This document shows positions 6,484 to 12,695 of a stretch of DNA of 12,695 nucleotides, piece after piece. The notes below the pieces were generated by a model. It searched no databases, was not told where the DNA came from, and saw nothing but the letters and a program-made list of their open reading frames with translations. Every line of letters starts with the position of its first letter. Position 1 is the stretch's first letter. The DNA comes from Chloroflexota bacterium (GTDB lineage: Bacteria > Chloroflexota > UBA6077 > CF-72). The DNA lies in NCBI GenBank assembly GCA_019247135.1, contig JAFAPL010000235.1, forward strand, positions 1 through 12,695. Direction: 5' to 3'. A program made the position numbers and the translations under genes.

Positions 6484-7780
6484 ACACTCCTCGAAGTTCC
6501 CCGTTTGGCCTGAGCGCGCCGATCAAATCAATCAGGACCTGGTCCTCTCGTAGCAGGCTCGTCACTCGACCGAACGCTGGGCTGGAGTTCGCCACCACTA
6601 CGACCTCCGAGTGTCGCACCACCTCCTCGACGGACGAGGCCATGAGTGAGGCGATATGCGGCAGCTCCCGTTCGAGAAATAAGCGGTTCGCGCCAATCAG
6701 CTTGTCAGGCGCAACGTGGTCGTCGTAGACACATACCTGGTAGCCGCGTCCGAAAAGCGTCTCCACCAGCGACACGACCGGGCTTTCGCGCACATCGTCC
6801 GTGCCAGCTTTGAAGCTCAGGCCAAGTATGCCGATCCGTTTGCGGCCGGTGTCCTCGACCAGTTTGACGCCGCGCCGGACCTGGGCCTCGTTGCTCTCCA
6901 GCGTCGCCCTGAGGAGCGGCACGTCGATGTCACGCTCGCGGGCCCGATACAGCAGGGCTCGAACGTCTTTTGGCAAACACGAGCCGCCGAAAGCGAATCC
7001 GGGCCTGAAATACGCGGCCGAGAGATTGAGCCGCTCGTCACGGCAGAAAATATTCATCACGTCCCGTCCGTCGATGTTGTGGGCCTTGCACACGCTGCCG
7101 ATCTCGTTGGCAAAGGTCACCTTCAATGCGTGAAATGCATTGCTCGCGTACTTCACCATCTCGGCAGTCCGCAGCGTCGTTCGAATGATCGGCGCCGCGA
7201 TCGAGTCGTACAGGTGCTCGACCACGTCTCCACTGGGAACGTCCAATTCTCCTACGATCACGTAGCTCGGGTTGTAGTAGTCCTGGAGTCCGGTGCCCTC
7301 GCGCAGGAACTCGGGATTCATACAAACGCCGAATTCGTACCCGGCTCGTCGGCCCGAGTGCTCCTGCAGTACTGGGATCAACCGCTCCTCGACGGTGCCG
7401 GGCAGCACGGTGCTGCGCACAACCACCACGTGATAATCCTGACTCGACGCGAGAGCAGCGCCAATGTCTCGACACACGCCGTCCACGTAGCTCAGCTGCA
7501 AGCTACCGTTCCCTTTACTGGGCGTACCCACGCAGATGATGCTGACACTGCTTTGCTCAACTGCCAGCCGAACGTCTGTTGTGGCGTGCAGTTTGTTGGT
7601 TTCCACGGCCTGGCCAATCAGTTCGTCGAGTCCGGGTTCGAGGACCGGTGATCGCCCGTCGTTCAGCATTTCGACTTTGCGAGCATTCACGTCCACTCCA
7701 ACGACGGAATGACCCTCTCGGCTCAAACAAGCGGCTGTCAGAGAGCCCACGTAACCCAGCCCGAGAACGGCGATGTTCAC
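6464..7780 (-). CDS. Nucleotide-sugar 6-dehydrogenase, AlgD-like (GDP-mannose or UDP-glucose dehydrogenase)
   Basis: The 438-residue NAD-dependent four-electron dehydrogenase oxidises C6 of a nucleotide sugar to give a uronic acid donor. The NAD site is NIAVLGLGYVGSLTAACL (2-19). The middle domain has VVRSTVLPGTVEERLIPVL, MNPEFLREGT with the catalytic-region Glu, and AEMVKYASNAFHALKVTFANEIG, with Lys210, Asn214 and His217. The active site is FAFGGSCLPKDVRAL with Cys268. The C-terminal domain has GILGLSFKAGTDDVRESP. GGSCLPKD with Leu, the 438-residue length and the position of the Cys match my recollection of Pseudomonas AlgD (GDP-mannose dehydrogenase) better than of UDP-glucose dehydrogenases, which usually have GGSCFPKD. 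Substrate choice is still uncertain. The GTG at 7780 was chosen because NIAVLGLGYVG starts directly after it, GGAG lies eight bases upstream, and it overlaps the asnB TGA as GTGA. The frame is open to 7864 within asnB. Confidence 0.92.
   Translation of the reverse strand: MNIAVLGLGYVGSLTAACLSREGHSVVGVDVNARKVEMLNDGRSPVLEPGLDELIGQAVETNKLHATTDVRLAVEQSSVSIICVGTPSKGNGSLQLSYVDGVCRDIGAALASSQDYHVVVVRSTVLPGTVEERLIPVLQEHSGRRAGYEFGVCMNPEFLREGTGLQDYYNPSYVIVGELDVPSGDVVEHLYDSIAAPIIRTTLRTAEMVKYASNAFHALKVTFANEIGSVCKAHNIDGRDVMNIFCRDERLNLSAAYFRPGFAFGGSCLPKDVRALLYRARERDIDVPLLRATLESNEAQVRRGVKLVEDTGRKRIGILGLSFKAGTDDVRESPVVSLVETLFGRGYQVCVYDDHVAPDKLIGANRLFLERELPHIASLMASSVEEVVRHSEVVVVANSSPAFGRVTSLLREDQVLIDLIGALRPNGELRGVYEGIGW
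6487..6492 (-). promoter_or_regulatory. Ribosome binding site of the WbuB-like GT gene
   Basis: On the minus strand GAGGAG is followed by TGT and the ATG at 6483. The motif is strong but the spacing is short. It lies inside the last codons of the dehydrogenase gene and supports the 20-bp gene overlap over a downstream start. Confidence 0.5.
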
Positions 7781-9720
7781 GCGGGCTGCTCCACTCGTGC
7801 AAGCTCTGGAGGCCGCCACGCTGAGTGCCTGCGCGGCGACCGGTCGATGAAGACCTGGTACCACAGCTCGACGCTCAAAAGACCCCAGATCAGGTTGCCG
7901 TGATTCGCCACGCCAGTCTCATGCTCGCCGAGCAACGTCTCGACGTACTCCATATCGAACAACCCGCGCCGTCGGATCGTCTCCGATGACAGCAGGTCGC
8001 GCACGAAGGGACGCGCTTCGCGTCGAAACCACAGTGAAGTGGGCATGGGAAAGCCCTGCTTCCGCCGGTCGATCACTGCTGGCGGCAGCCACGAGCGGGC
8101 GACCTTTTTGAGCAGATACTTACGCGCGAGACCGCGCACCTTCAGCTTGCTCGGCAGCCCCGCGGCGAATTCGACCACGCGATGGTCCAGCAGCGGCACG
8201 CGTGCCTCCAGTGAAGCTGCCATCGTCATTTTGTCCCCCCGAGCCAGCAAGTCATCTGGCAGCCACAGTTTTGTATCCAGGTACAGCAGACGGCTCAGCG
8301 AATCCGTGGCGTCGCTCCGCCCGAGCTGCCGGCTGAAGACGTCGTTGGTCGAGGTGAACTGGAGTGCGCGCCTCAGGTCCGCGGAGAGCAGACCCATTTT
8401 CATCCTCTGGTTGAACAATGGAAACCAGTTGACGAGGCGGGTGATTTCGTCTGTTTGACAAAGGGCAAACAGCGCGATCTTGGGTCGCCGGAGCCCGGGC
8501 ACGCGCCCGCTCGCCTCCACGGCGAGCGACCTGACAGGCGCAGGCACGCGACGCATCAGTGTGGAAAACCGCTCGCCCACGTGGCGCGCGTAGCCAGCGA
8601 ACAGTTCGTCCCCACCCTCGCCAGTCAGGACCATCTTGACCTGGCGCGACGCTAGCTCGGCCAGCATGTAGGTGCCGAGTGCCGCCTCATCAGCGATGGG
8701 CTGGTCCAGGTGCCAGGCAATCCTCGGGGCCAGTTCGATCAGGTCACGCGGGCCGATCAAGACTTCGTGATGCTCGGTGTGGTATTGCTGGGCGACCAGT
8801 CGCGCGTACGGGAGCTCGCTGTACGCCTCCGCGCCGCCGCCCTCGAATCCGACCGAAAACGTCTTGACGGGCTTCGCCAGGTGCTCGCTCATCAGGGCGA
8901 CGATGGTGCTGGAATCAACACCTCCGCTCAAGAACGCCCCGAACGGCACATCACTCATGAGGTGCTCCCTGACCGAAGTCTCGAGCAGGACCTCCAGTTG
9001 TTCGGCGTACTGGGCCTCACTCCGGTGTTCCGGTTCGTGCTGAGCAAAAGACAGGTCCCAGTATGGCCGGACTGACACGCCATCGCGATCACACACGAGA
9101 GTGAAGCCCGGCGGGAGTGCGTGAATGCCGTCGAAAAGTGTGAGCGGCGCCGGAATGTACTTGAGCGAGAGGAAGTGGCTCAGCGCCTCCAGGTTCGGTC
9201 GGATGCACACATCCGGGTGTTGCAGGATCGACTTGATCTCTGAGGCGAACAGCAAGCGTCCGCCACTGACGCGGTAGTACACCGGCTTGATGCCAAGTCG
9301 GTCACGGGCAAGAAAGAGCCGCCGTCGGCGCTCATCCCAGACCGCGAATCCAAACATCCCACGCAAGTGTTGCGCGCAGTCTTCGCCCCAATCTTCGTAC
9401 AGGTGGACGACGGCTTCAGCGTCGCATGCGGTCGCGAACGTGTGACCGCGCTCGCGGAGGCTTCGCGTCAGCCCACGATAATTGTAGATCTCGCCGTTGA
9501 ACGCCAGGACAATGCGGCCGTCCTCATTGAACATCGGTTGTCTGCCACCCGCGAGATCGATGATGCTCAGTCGGCGCACTCCGATTCCAACGCCCTGGTC
9601 CACGTGTACGCCCGCATCATCCGGTCCGCGGTGGACGATCACGTCCAGCATGTCGGCAAGCACGTCCGCATCGACTGGAGCTCCGTCCGCGTAGTTGTAG
9701 ACGCCGCAAATCCCGCACAT
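7777..9720 (-). CDS. asnB: Asparagine synthase-type glutamine amidotransferase
   Basis: The 647-residue two-domain amidotransferase has an N-terminal class II glutaminase domain. Cys2 in MCGICGVYNY is the nucleophile, followed by HRGPDDAG (30-37), LSIIDLAGGRQPM (51-63), FNGEIYNY (74-81) and RDRLGIKPVYY (139-149). The C-terminal ATP-pyrophosphatase synthetase domain has the P-loop LSGGVDSS (264-271), the GEGGDELFAGY motif (367-377) and DDLLARGDKMTMAASLEARVPLLDH. All catalytic motifs are present, so it should be active. Ammonia from glutamine is passed to an acyl-adenylate, by default aspartate to asparagine. In polysaccharide loci such paralogues are thought to amidate sugar carboxylates or other substrates, and exosortase-associated loci carry a similar amidotransferase of about 630 residues. 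The direct coupling to a uronic-acid-forming dehydrogenase (GTGA overlap) favours a polymer-specific job; this is inference. The ATG lies 2 bp after the upstream GT stop, with GGAG eleven bases before it. The tail is short and basic. Confidence 0.95.
   Translation of the reverse strand: MCGICGVYNYADGAPVDADVLADMLDVIVHRGPDDAGVHVDQGVGIGVRRLSIIDLAGGRQPMFNEDGRIVLAFNGEIYNYRGLTRSLRERGHTFATACDAEAVVHLYEDWGEDCAQHLRGMFGFAVWDERRRRLFLARDRLGIKPVYYRVSGGRLLFASEIKSILQHPDVCIRPNLEALSHFLSLKYIPAPLTLFDGIHALPPGFTLVCDRDGVSVRPYWDLSFAQHEPEHRSEAQYAEQLEVLLETSVREHLMSDVPFGAFLSGGVDSSTIVALMSEHLAKPVKTFSVGFEGGGAEAYSELPYARLVAQQYHTEHHEVLIGPRDLIELAPRIAWHLDQPIADEAALGTYMLAELASRQVKMVLTGEGGDELFAGYARHVGERFSTLMRRVPAPVRSLAVEASGRVPGLRRPKIALFALCQTDEITRLVNWFPLFNQRMKMGLLSADLRRALQFTSTNDVFSRQLGRSDATDSLSRLLYLDTKLWLPDDLLARGDKMTMAASLEARVPLLDHRVVEFAAGLPSKLKVRGLARKYLLKKVARSWLPPAVIDRRKQGFPMPTSLWFRREARPFVRDLLSSETIRRRGLFDMEYVETLLGEHETGVANHGNLIWGLLSVELWYQVFIDRSPRRHSAWRPPELARVEQPA
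7789..7792 (-). promoter_or_regulatory. Ribosome binding site deciding the GTG start of the dehydrogenase
   Basis: On the minus strand GGAG, then CAGCCCGC, then GTG (7780). It sits in the last codons of asnB at an eight-base spacing. This supports the internal GTG over the longer frame that begins at 7864. Confidence 0.6.
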
Positions 9721-9722
9721 GC

Positions 9723-10703
9723 TCAGTCACGCTCCGGGTGCAGCAGGTCTTCGTAGACCTGAATGATCTGGCGTGCCACTTGTGGAGCATCCAGGTGGCT
9801 GACGTGTTGTCGACCCCTGGTCCTCTGGCCGAGTTCAAGCATTCCGCACAGCGCGTCAGCAAAGGCCTCCACGTCCGGCTCGCAGATCGCGCAACCCTCG
9901 GTATCGCCGATAACCTTGCGTACGTCACCAACATCGGTCGCCACGATCGGGAGATTGCAGGCCATGGCCTGCTTTACGATGTTCGGCGAGCCCTCCTGGT
10001 AGGAGGGGAAAACGAGCGCATCGCACGCGCTCATGTACAGCGCAAGTCGCTCCTGCGTCTCCGTGTAGATCACGATCAGTTCGACTCCGGGCACTCGCGC
10101 CGCAACTCGGCTCGCCGCCGCTTGTGCCAACGGGAAGCGCTTCACGGGAATGCGCGGGTTAGCCGCGAACAGAAGGTATTTCTTGCTCGCGTCCAGGCCC
10201 AACATCTGTCTTGCATGGCGCTGCTCTATTGGACGGAAAGTGTTCAGATCCACTTCGTGCGGAATCACGTAGACCCGCGCATGATCGAGCTTGCTGGCCA
10301 TCTGCTCGCTCTGGACGATCACCGCGTCCACCATTCGTCCCAGGACTCGCCCGGCCTGCGCGATCCATCGGCTCGCCGCGCGAATATGCCCGTTCGGGCC
10401 AACTGTTCCCAGCAGGTCGTCCCCGTGATAGGTGACGACCACCGGCACTTGCCACTGTGTGCGGGCCACCATGCCGACGTAGCCATAATGGGCGTGCACC
10501 AGGCTGATGGGGGCAGCGGCCAGTCGGCGGCGTAATTGAACGACGCCCTTCGGGTAGATCAATTTGCGGTGTTTGCCCCGCAGGACGAGAACGTCCAGGT
10601 CCACCCCAGCCCGCTCGAGCGCCTCCACCTGGGTGCGGACGAATGCGCCGTAAGCAGGATTCGCAGATGTCGGGTACAGCGCGGTCGCGACCAGAACTTT
10701 CAT
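9723..10703 (-). CDS. GT4 glycosyltransferase
   Basis: The 326-residue GT-B glycosyltransferase is shorter than the usual 350-400 of GT4 but shows both domains. The N-terminal domain has MKVLVATALYPTSANPAYGAF (1-21), ISLVHAHYGYVGMVA (66-80) and VVVTYHGDDLLG (88-99). VIVQSEQM and YVIPHEVDLNTFRP (145-158) mark the hinge. The donor domain has LLFAANPRIPVKRFPLA (177-193) and CDALVFPSYQEGSPNIVKQAMACNLPIVATDVGDV (227-261). In the EX7E motif the first Glu is present (237) and the second is Gln (245), a variant I recall in this GT4 subgroup, so activity is not ruled out. It probably adds one sugar of the lipid-linked repeat at the inner face of the inner membrane; donor and acceptor are unknown. Its ATG overlaps the upstream GT stop as ATGA, and no Shine-Dalgarno is evident, so translation is probably coupled. 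asnB follows after 2 bp. Confidence 0.93.
   Translation of the reverse strand: MKVLVATALYPTSANPAYGAFVRTQVEALERAGVDLDVLVLRGKHRKLIYPKGVVQLRRRLAAAPISLVHAHYGYVGMVARTQWQVPVVVTYHGDDLLGTVGPNGHIRAASRWIAQAGRVLGRMVDAVIVQSEQMASKLDHARVYVIPHEVDLNTFRPIEQRHARQMLGLDASKKYLLFAANPRIPVKRFPLAQAAASRVAARVPGVELIVIYTETQERLALYMSACDALVFPSYQEGSPNIVKQAMACNLPIVATDVGDVRKVIGDTEGCAICEPDVEAFADALCGMLELGQRTRGRQHVSHLDAPQVARQIIQVYEDLLHPERD
9732..9735 (-). promoter_or_regulatory. Ribosome binding site of asnB
   Basis: On the minus strand GGAG is followed by eleven bases and the ATG at 9720. It is embedded in the last codons of the upstream GT gene. The spacing is slightly long, so the call is moderate. Confidence 0.45.
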
Positions 10704-11776
10704 GCGGCGACTGCTCGTCGGTAGACGGCCAGTGTCTCGCGGGCCACCACGTCTGGAGCGCAGTAACAGTCCAGCACCCGACTGCCCTCCGCACCGAACT
10801 GACGTCGGAGATCGTCATTGCGCAGGAGATGCACGATCGCAGCGGCCAACGATTGTTCATCGCGAGGCGGTACCAACAAACCTGTGCGGCCGTGCTCGAC
10901 CATCTCCGGAAGCCCGCCCACGGTCGTGGCGATGACGGGCTTGCCAAACCGATAAGCAAGTGGGATCACTCCACTCTGCGATGCCTCGACGTACGGAAGC
11001 ACCACCACGCTGGCCTCCTGGAAGAGTGCGCTGCGCGCATCGTCCGATACGTATTCGTTGTGCACGATGAACTGAGATGGGTGCATCATCATGCGCCGAT
11101 AGCGACTGAAGTCCTCACCCTCTCCCGCTATCACAATCTTCGCCTCGGGTACGGCTGAACTGATGAGCGGTTCTGCTCGGATCAGGTACTCCAGGCCCTT
11201 GTACTCCCAGATTCGCCCGAAAAACAGCACTCGTGCTTCGACCGGGCATGATCCAGAGTCTGCCGACTTGTTACCCAGCGCAATGTGCGGGATTACGTCG
11301 ATTCTTGACTGGTCGACGCGGCACAGACCAGCGAGAAAACGCTTTTGTTGCTGGCTGTGGACGATGACCCTGCTGGCGCGTCGAACTCCGTAATGTGTGA
11401 CCCCCTGCGGAGTCTTCCGCGCATCGTTGTCACCGAGATGATGGCGCGCATCGTGCACCGTGAGCACGAGTGGGTAGCGCCGCAGCATCGGCAAGGCGCA
11501 GTTGAACCACAGATGCCCCTGCTGCAGGTGGACGATGTCCGGATCGAACCGTCGCAGTCGACGGACGATCGTCGCGATCGTCTTCAGCTGCTGCGGCGCC
11601 TGCCGCAGGCGGGGTTTGCGAAAGGGCTGAAAGCGGACGCTGGGAGCGACCTCCGCCAGATGGCCGGCCGCGAGCGACTCGGCCAACTGCAGGTTGACGT
11701 CGATCTCCGCGGCGAGGGCGCTGGCGAGACGAATGCAGTATTCGCCGAAGTCGTATGAAACCAGCGCCACCTTCAT
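10700..11776 (-). CDS. GT4 glycosyltransferase
   Basis: The 358-residue GT-B glycosyltransferase has the N-terminal domain start MKVALVSYDFGEYCIRLASAL (1-21) and the segments FDPDIVHLQQGHLW (77-90) and LVLTVHDARHHLGD (103-116). The hinge has RVIVHSQQQKRFL and IDVIPHIALG (159-168). The donor domain has VLFFGRIWEYKGLEYLIRA (183-201), IVIAGEGEDFSRY (214-226) and VVVLPYVEASQSGVIPLAYRFGKPVIATTVGGLPE (257-291), then GRTGLLVPPRD. The nucleotide-binding loop has EASQSGVIP, where Glu264 is followed seven residues later by Pro rather than a second Glu; this is a recognised GT4 subgroup pattern. It should add a sugar to a lipid-linked intermediate, with unknown donor. The ATG at 11776 lies 6 bp after the flippase stop and has GGAG nine bases upstream, overlapping that stop codon. 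Its 3' end overlaps the next GT by 4 bp. Confidence 0.94.
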   Translation of the reverse strand: MKVALVSYDFGEYCIRLASALAAEIDVNLQLAESLAAGHLAEVAPSVRFQPFRKPRLRQAPQQLKTIATIVRRLRRFDPDIVHLQQGHLWFNCALPMLRRYPLVLTVHDARHHLGDNDARKTPQGVTHYGVRRASRVIVHSQQQKRFLAGLCRVDQSRIDVIPHIALGNKSADSGSCPVEARVLFFGRIWEYKGLEYLIRAEPLISSAVPEAKIVIAGEGEDFSRYRRMMMHPSQFIVHNEYVSDDARSALFQEASVVVLPYVEASQSGVIPLAYRFGKPVIATTVGGLPEMVEHGRTGLLVPPRDEQSLAAAIVHLLRNDDLRRQFGAEGSRVLDCYCAPDVVARETLAVYRRAVAA

Positions 11777-11782
11777 CGGCCG

Positions 11783-12695
11783 CTACTCCGTCCAGAGCCG
11801 CATCGATGTGGTTCGCAGCTGCCGCAGCCCACCGGAAGCCCAGATCATCAGTCCCAGCAGAACACTGGCGTACACGAGCCCGCCCGTGAGCAAGGTCAAG
11901 ATGGGTATCTGGTTGGGAACAACGGCGACCCACACCGCCATGCACATGCTTGCGACCAGCGCCGTCCACCCCAGTCTGCTCAGCGCGAAACCGGATAGCA
12001 GCCTCGTGACCGGTATGACATGCTGGACGAGGTCGACACATCGAGTGGTCAGTGCCGTCACGGCGGCTCCAACAACGCCGAAGTGCGGGATCAAGATCAA
12101 TCCAACGGTGAAGCTTGTCAGCGCGTCGATGCTGACGATTCGCAGCGTAACTCGCTCACGCTGACTTGCCATCAGCAGTTGCCCGAGGGCAGCGGTCACT
12201 GCTCTGAGAACGATGCACCAGACCAGGATGCGCAGCGGCGTTGCAGCCGCCTGCACGCGCCCGCCGTACAGGATCCACAGCACCCAGTCAGCTGCGCAAA
12301 ACACCGCGATTGCGGCGGGCAGCGCCACCGCGAGCAGCAGCCCCACCAGTTCCTGCGCGACCCTCTTGAGATCCTGGTGGTTGCTTCGGAAATGTCTGCT
12401 CATAATCGGAAAGACACTTACAACTACATTCTGGATCAGCAAAGTGACTGGGAGGAGCACCTGGAACGCTGCGCTGAAGATGCCAACGTCCGCCTCGTTT
12501 GCGAATCGCGACAACAGGAGGATTTCCAGGCTTCCAAAAAGAGCGATCACACCGTCGATGCCCAGGAATGTGCTCGTCGAGCGGACCACCGCCACGGCGA
12601 AACCAGGATCGATCCGCATCGGGGCGAGTGGGATTTTTCGAGCCATCAGCCACCATTCGAAGGCCATGATGGCAACTTGCGACAGCACGACGAGT
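11783..12695 (-). CDS. Wzx-type polysaccharide flippase (3' part)
   Basis: This is the C-terminal 304 residues of a multi-pass membrane protein; the frame stays open to the right edge, so the start is outside the window. It contains about seven or eight hydrophobic helices separated by short basic loops. Examples are GVIALFGSLEILLLSRF, VLLPVTLLIQNVVVSVFPIM, LLLAVALPAAIAVFCAADWVLWILY, FGVVGAAVTALTT and LLTGGLVYASVLLGLMIW. EILLLSRFANEADVGIFSAAF and the following SVFPIMSRHF are typical of the Wzx/RfbX and MurJ/MATE-like (MVF) superfamily. Known role: it flips undecaprenyl-linked oligosaccharide repeats from the inner to the outer leaflet of the inner membrane. It is the most upstream operon gene visible. 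Its TAG lies 6 bp before the next GT gene. A Wzx enzyme implies a Wzy-dependent route, but no Wzy polymerase is in view. Confidence 0.9.
   Translation of the reverse strand, partial: LVVLSQVAIMAFEWWLMARKIPLAPMRIDPGFAVAVVRSTSTFLGIDGVIALFGSLEILLLSRFANEADVGIFSAAFQVLLPVTLLIQNVVVSVFPIMSRHFRSNHQDLKRVAQELVGLLLAVALPAAIAVFCAADWVLWILYGGRVQAAATPLRILVWCIVLRAVTAALGQLLMASQRERVTLRIVSIDALTSFTVGLILIPHFGVVGAAVTALTTRCVDLVQHVIPVTRLLSGFALSRLGWTALVASMCMAVWVAVVPNQIPILTLLTGGLVYASVLLGLMIWASGGLRQLRTTSMRLWTE
11786..11789 (-). promoter_or_regulatory. Ribosome binding site of the first GT4 gene
   Basis: On the minus strand GGAG is followed by nine bases (TAGCGGCCG) and the ATG at 11776. The flippase TAG stop lies within that spacer, so termination of one gene and initiation of the next occur at almost the same place. 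Confidence 0.6.

Noticed and set aside
5359..6513. Plus-strand open frame of 384 codons opposite the WbuB-like GT
   Set aside because: Its length is explained by the codon pattern of the real gene on the other strand; the His/Arg/Val-rich product matches no family I know.
6716..7651. Plus-strand open frame of 311 codons opposite the dehydrogenase
   Set aside because: It is antisense to a gene with intact catalytic motifs and shows no domain or ribosome binding site of its own.
9738..10535. Plus-strand open frame of 265 codons opposite the 326-residue GT
   Set aside because: It is antisense to a GT4 gene with clear motifs and is best seen as a shadow.
9723..10703. Inactivated glycosyltransferase because the second Glu of EX7E is Gln
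   Set aside because: Gln at this place is, as far as I recall, common in this GT4 subgroup, and the rest of both domains is intact.
1..12695. Mobile element, CRISPR array or recent insertion
   Set aside because: I saw no transposase, integrase, direct-repeat array or terminal inverted repeats, and the genes are continuous and similarly GC-rich throughout.

Overview
The window is a GC-rich stretch of a bacterial chromosome, almost certainly Gram-negative. This follows from a secreted, signal-peptide-bearing polysaccharide lyase, a Wzx-type flippase and an AlgD-like dehydrogenase; a proteobacterium is most likely, but I cannot name a genus. There are no tRNA or rRNA genes, CRISPR arrays, insertion sequences or long intergenic gaps. 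Ten of the eleven genes sit on the minus strand and form one very tight operon whose first genes lie beyond the right edge. The eleventh, on the plus strand at the left edge, is the 3' part of a membrane sensor histidine kinase. It meets the operon tail to tail with a 44-bp overlap.

The operon, in transcription order from right to left, is: a Wzx-type flippase (5' end outside the window); two GT4 glycosyltransferases; a glutamine-hydrolysing asparagine synthase-type amidotransferase; an AlgD-like nucleotide-sugar 6-dehydrogenase; a third GT4 glycosyltransferase; a secreted polysaccharide lyase; a flavin-dependent monooxygenase-like protein; an ATP-grasp ligase; and a GNAT/FemAB-like acyltransferase. 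Most junctions are ATGA or GTGA overlaps, or gaps of a few bases. These overlaps show that three genes (lyase, dehydrogenase, acyltransferase) begin well inside their longest open frames. The corrected starts are used here.

The genes fit an exopolysaccharide or capsule locus. The dehydrogenase makes a sugar-nucleotide uronic acid, the GTs assemble a lipid-linked oligosaccharide, the flippase moves it to the periplasm, and the lyase trims or releases a uronic-acid-containing chain. The amidotransferase may convert a carboxylate to an amide. The last three genes (flavoprotein, ATP-grasp, GNAT/FemAB) are coupled end to end and look like a tailoring module that could oxidise, activate and transfer an amino acid or other acyl group. 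That module is the best candidate here for something undescribed; its chemistry is inference. No polymerase, initiating glycosyltransferase, outer-membrane exporter or exosortase is visible, so these must lie elsewhere if they exist.
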